From positions 1 to 8,228 of the forward strand of contig JANXLS010001319.1 of the NCBI GenBank assembly GCA_025355035.1: a DNA stretch of 8,228 bases. Reading direction: 5' to 3'. The notes under the pieces were generated by a model. That model saw only the letters and a program-made list of their open reading frames with translations, made no database searches and had not been told where the DNA came from. This stretch comes from Planctomycetota bacterium. GTDB lineage: Bacteria; Planctomycetota; SZUA-567; H5-PLA8. A program made the translations under genes and the position numbers. Positions 6,042-8,228 of the stretch are shown piece after piece (positions within the stretch are counted from its first letter, which is position 1; every line of letters begins with the position of its first letter).

Positions 6042-7181
6042 TTAAAGTTTATCGCTCGCCGGTTTTCCGAGCAGACCGCTCGGACGGACCAGCAGCATCA
6101 CAATCAAAATCGCGAACGTAAACGCGTCGGAGTACAGCGAACCTTGCGGAATCATCGATGAAACAAGCGCTTCGGATACGCCGAGCAAAAGGGCTCCGGC
6201 CAACGCACCGGGAATGCTGCCGATCCCGCCGATCACGGCGGATACAAATGCCTTCAATCCAACCATCAACCCCATCAGCGGCCCGACGCTGTTGTAGTAC
6301 ATTCCGCCGCCCAGCGTCCCGCCCACTCCGGCCACAAACGCACCAATAAAAAATGTCCCGGTGATCACGCGGCTGACATCAATCCCCATCAACGACGCCG
6401 CGTCGAAATCGTGCGACACCGCTCGCATTGCCCGGCCAAAACGCGTGTGTTGGACGAGCAGATACAAAAGAAGCGTGATCGTTGCGAGAACGCAGATGAT
6501 CAGGCCATCGTAGCTCGTCACGGTAACGGCAGGGTAGCTGTAAACGGTCGCATCGCAGCCGTCCTTTTTTGCTTGCGCGAGAATGCCGTCGAGACGTTTT
6601 TTGGCGAATTCATCCAGCGCGTTGCCGCGTTGAACGACGTTGTCAACCAGCGTTAAACGCCCGTGTTCTTTCGGGACCGTAAAGACCACCGAGACGTCGC
6701 GTTCGGCCATGACACGTGCATTCGGCACAAGCGATTCCGGCTGAATCTGCATGCGCGGGTAGCGCTGTGAGGTGAACGTGTGCGGGTAGGGCCGATCCTT
6801 CGCGCCGAACGTTTGCTGCGCTCCGTTTTGCATCAGGAGCGACACGCCCAACGCGGCCAGCAGCGCGACAATGCGCCCGGATTTTCGCAGTGGCCGGTAG
6901 ACAATGCGTTCCACGATCACGGCCAAAATACCCGTCGATATCCCGGCAATAAGGATCGCTCCCAGCAGCGCCGCGAAACTCACATCCGCTCCCGTTGCAC
7001 TCCCGCCAAAGAGCAACATCAGCGTGTAATAGCCCACGAACGCTCCGAACATGTAGAACTCGCCGTGCGCAAAATTGATGAGCTTGATGATCCCGTAGAC
7101 CATCGTGTAACCCACGGCGATCAACGCGTAAATACATCCCAGCGACAAGCCGTTTAATAGATAGCAAATAAAATTAAGCAT
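6042..7181 (-). CDS. livH: Branched-chain amino acid ABC transporter permease LivH with an enlarged loop
   Basis: This 379-residue inner-membrane permease partners LivM. Family landmarks are NGLSLGCIYALIAVGYTMVYGIIKLINFAHGE (10-41), IVYRPLRKSGRIVALLAALG (93-112), the coupling loop TRFGRAMRAVSHDFDAASLMGID (246-268) and GLKAFVSAVIGGIGSIPGALAGALLLG (308-334), ending with LLVRPSGLLG (363-372). It is about 70 residues longer than E. coli LivH (308). The excess lies at about residues 150-220, a hydrophilic stretch with a charged, probably helical part (EFAKKRLDGILAQAKKDG, 191-208). Because it immediately precedes the helix leading into the cytoplasmic coupling loop, it should face the periplasm. 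The ATG at 7181 fits the family start, but no Shine-Dalgarno site is visible: a heptad repeat occupies the upstream bases. It lies 95 nt after livK. Confidence 0.94.
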   Translation of the reverse strand: MLNFICYLLNGLSLGCIYALIAVGYTMVYGIIKLINFAHGEFYMFGAFVGYYTLMLLFGGSATGADVSFAALLGAILIAGISTGILAVIVERIVYRPLRKSGRIVALLAALGVSLLMQNGAQQTFGAKDRPYPHTFTSQRYPRMQIQPESLVPNARVMAERDVSVVFTVPKEHGRLTLVDNVVQRGNALDEFAKKRLDGILAQAKKDGCDATVYSYPAVTVTSYDGLIICVLATITLLLYLLVQHTRFGRAMRAVSHDFDAASLMGIDVSRVITGTFFIGAFVAGVGGTLGGGMYYNSVGPLMGLMVGLKAFVSAVIGGIGSIPGALAGALLLGVSEALVSSMIPQGSLYSDAFTFAILIVMLLVRPSGLLGKPASDKL

Positions 7182-7192
7182 GCGTGTTTAAT

Positions 7193-7270
7193 TTCAAAGT
7201 TCGAAGTTCCAAGTTCCAAGTTCAAATGTGTCGCGCCGTTAACTTTGAACTTTGAACCTTGAACTTTGAA
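7193..7270. repeat. Heptad inverted repeat between livK and livH (TTCnAAG family)
   Basis: Five in-phase units TTCAAAG, TTCGAAG, TTCCAAG, TTCCAAG, TTCAAAT (7193-7227) face four units in inverse orientation, CTTTGAA, CTTTGAA, CCTTGAA, CTTTGAA (7243-7270). Pairing 7193-7222 with 7241-7270 gives 26 of 30 Watson-Crick matches and an 18-nt loop. The structure begins 6 nt after the livK stop and ends 11 nt before the livH ATG on the transcript. No T-run follows it. A hairpin placed after the binding-protein gene could protect livK mRNA and so give more binding protein than permease, as a REP element does after E. coli malE; that role here is inference. Confidence 0.88.
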
Positions 7271-7276
7271 CCGCCG

Positions 7277-8228
7277 TTAAGGCTTAATCGTTTCCTTGTA
7301 TTTAAACTTCGTCTTTTCCGTTTCGAGAACGACGGCTTCCTTGACCACTTCGCGTTCGGCGTTCAGCGTGATTGTTCCGCAGACACCTTCGACGCCTTTG
7401 ATCGAATTGATCGCGTCTTTCATCGCAACAGGGGTCAATTCTTTCGCGCGATTGACGGCGTCGGCTATGGCATACGATGCGTCGTATGCGAGAGCGCCCA
7501 TGGCAGTCGGGTCGAGTTTGAAGCGCGCTTTGAATTTCTTGCAGAAGTCTTGAACCTTCGGATTCGGATCGCCCGGATCGAAATGATTGGCCAGAAAGTT
7601 TCCTTCGATCGCCGGACCGCAGAGCGTGAACAGTTCCGGATTGTCCCAGCCGTCGGCACCGAGGAACGGCGCTTGCAAGCCGCCTTCGCGAGCCTGTTTG
7701 ATGATCAACGCGACTTCGTTGTGATAGCCGGGAACCCATACGACGGCGGGATTGATCTGCTTAATTTGCGTGACCAGCGTTTTGAAATCCTTGGCGCCTT
7801 TTTGATACGCCAATTCTTCCGAGACTTTACCACCTTCATCAGTGAATGTTTTCTTGAACGATTCGCAGAGCCCTTCGGAATAGGCGTTGCCTTTTGCAGC
7901 GATGATCACAACGGTGGGAGCTTTGAGCGTTCGGCGGGCGAAGCGGGCCATGACGGCGCCCTGAAAATTATCGTCGAAACAAATGCGCGAAATGAACTCG
8001 CCCTTCTTCGTGATGGTGACGTTGGTTGACGCGTGGGTCATCAGCGGGACTTTTTCTTCCATCGCCACGTCCGCGGCGGCCAACGTGCGGTTTGAGCCGA
8101 CAGAGCCGATCACGGCCAGTACGCCGTCCTGCGTGGCCAGTTTTTTCATGGCGTTCTTGGACGCGTTCGCCTCGCTCTTGTTGTCTTCGAAGATGGCGCG
8201 CATTTTGAACTTGGAATCGGGTTTGGCG
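7277..8228 (-). CDS. livK: Branched-chain amino acid ABC transporter binding protein LivK/LivJ-type (N-terminus missing)
   Basis: The frame is open to the right window edge, giving 316 residues of a periplasmic solute-binding protein (Peripla_BP_6 / LivJ-LivK family). The ATG at 8203 is internal, since in-frame codons (AKPDSKFK) continue before it. About 60-70 residues, including the signal peptide and first strand, should lie outside the window. Typical stretches are VLAVIGSVGSNRTLAAADVA, LMTHASTN, YQKGAKDFKTLVTQIK, VWVPGYHNEVALIIKQAREGG and APFLGADGWDNPEL. It should capture the substrate in the periplasm and dock on LivH/LivM. Proteins of this family also bind urea, amides or other amino acids, so leucine/isoleucine/valine is the likely but unproven ligand. 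It is the first gene of the operon seen here; the promoter lies beyond the window. Confidence 0.93.
   Translation of the reverse strand, partial: AKPDSKFKMRAIFEDNKSEANASKNAMKKLATQDGVLAVIGSVGSNRTLAAADVAMEEKVPLMTHASTNVTITKKGEFISRICFDDNFQGAVMARFARRTLKAPTVVIIAAKGNAYSEGLCESFKKTFTDEGGKVSEELAYQKGAKDFKTLVTQIKQINPAVVWVPGYHNEVALIIKQAREGGLQAPFLGADGWDNPELFTLCGPAIEGNFLANHFDPGDPNPKVQDFCKKFKARFKLDPTAMGALAYDASYAIADAVNRAKELTPVAMKDAINSIKGVEGVCGTITLNAEREVVKEAVVLETEKTKFKYKETIKP

Noticed and set aside
7193..7270. CRISPR-like short repeats
   Set aside because: The units are 7 nt, contiguous, and inverted around a centre, without spacers of uniform length, so this is not a CRISPR array.
7259..8029. 256-codon open frame on the plus strand
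   Set aside because: It is antisense to livK, which has clear family motifs, and its Phe/Arg-rich product shows no recognisable domain.

Overview
The window is an ordinary-looking stretch of a Gram-negative chromosome with moderate to high GC. Every supported gene lies on the minus strand, so transcription runs from the right edge to the left. A meso-diaminopimelate pathway gene, a Tat-exported PQQ-type beta-propeller protein of a kind frequent in Planctomycetota and Verrucomicrobiota, and heptanucleotide intergenic repeats together suggest a free-living heterotroph, perhaps of the PVC group. This assignment is inference from gene flavour; no phylogenetic marker is present.

Right part (about 3283-8228): a complete set of genes for a branched-chain amino acid (HAAT/Liv-type) ABC importer in the order livK-livH-livM-livG-livF. 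They encode a periplasmic binding protein (N-terminus cut by the window edge), two membrane permeases and two ATPases. The binding protein delivers substrate to the LivH/LivM pore, and LivG/LivF power transport. Three of the four gaps between these genes (95, 113 and 124 nt) hold arrays of degenerate 7-nt units in inverted orientation that can fold into mRNA hairpins. The fourth gap (livM-livG, 23 nt) has only a strong ribosome binding site. LivH is about 70 residues longer than usual because of an insert in an extracytoplasmic loop.

Middle part (about 1031-3224): a small exported LTxxQ (Spy/CpxP-like) protein with its own plausible sigma-70-type promoter, then a 501-residue Tat-exported beta-propeller protein of unknown function.

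Left part (1-961): dapF, diaminopimelate epimerase, for lysine and peptidoglycan synthesis, preceded by a 123-nt gap with a tandem octamer. A possible start of another minus-strand gene lies 22 nt after dapF and runs off the window.

No tRNA, rRNA, CRISPR array, transposase or convincing intrinsic terminator was seen. No gap between genes exceeds 130 nt. I see no new multi-gene system here. The most unusual signals are the heptad hairpins in the liv operon and the LivH insert.
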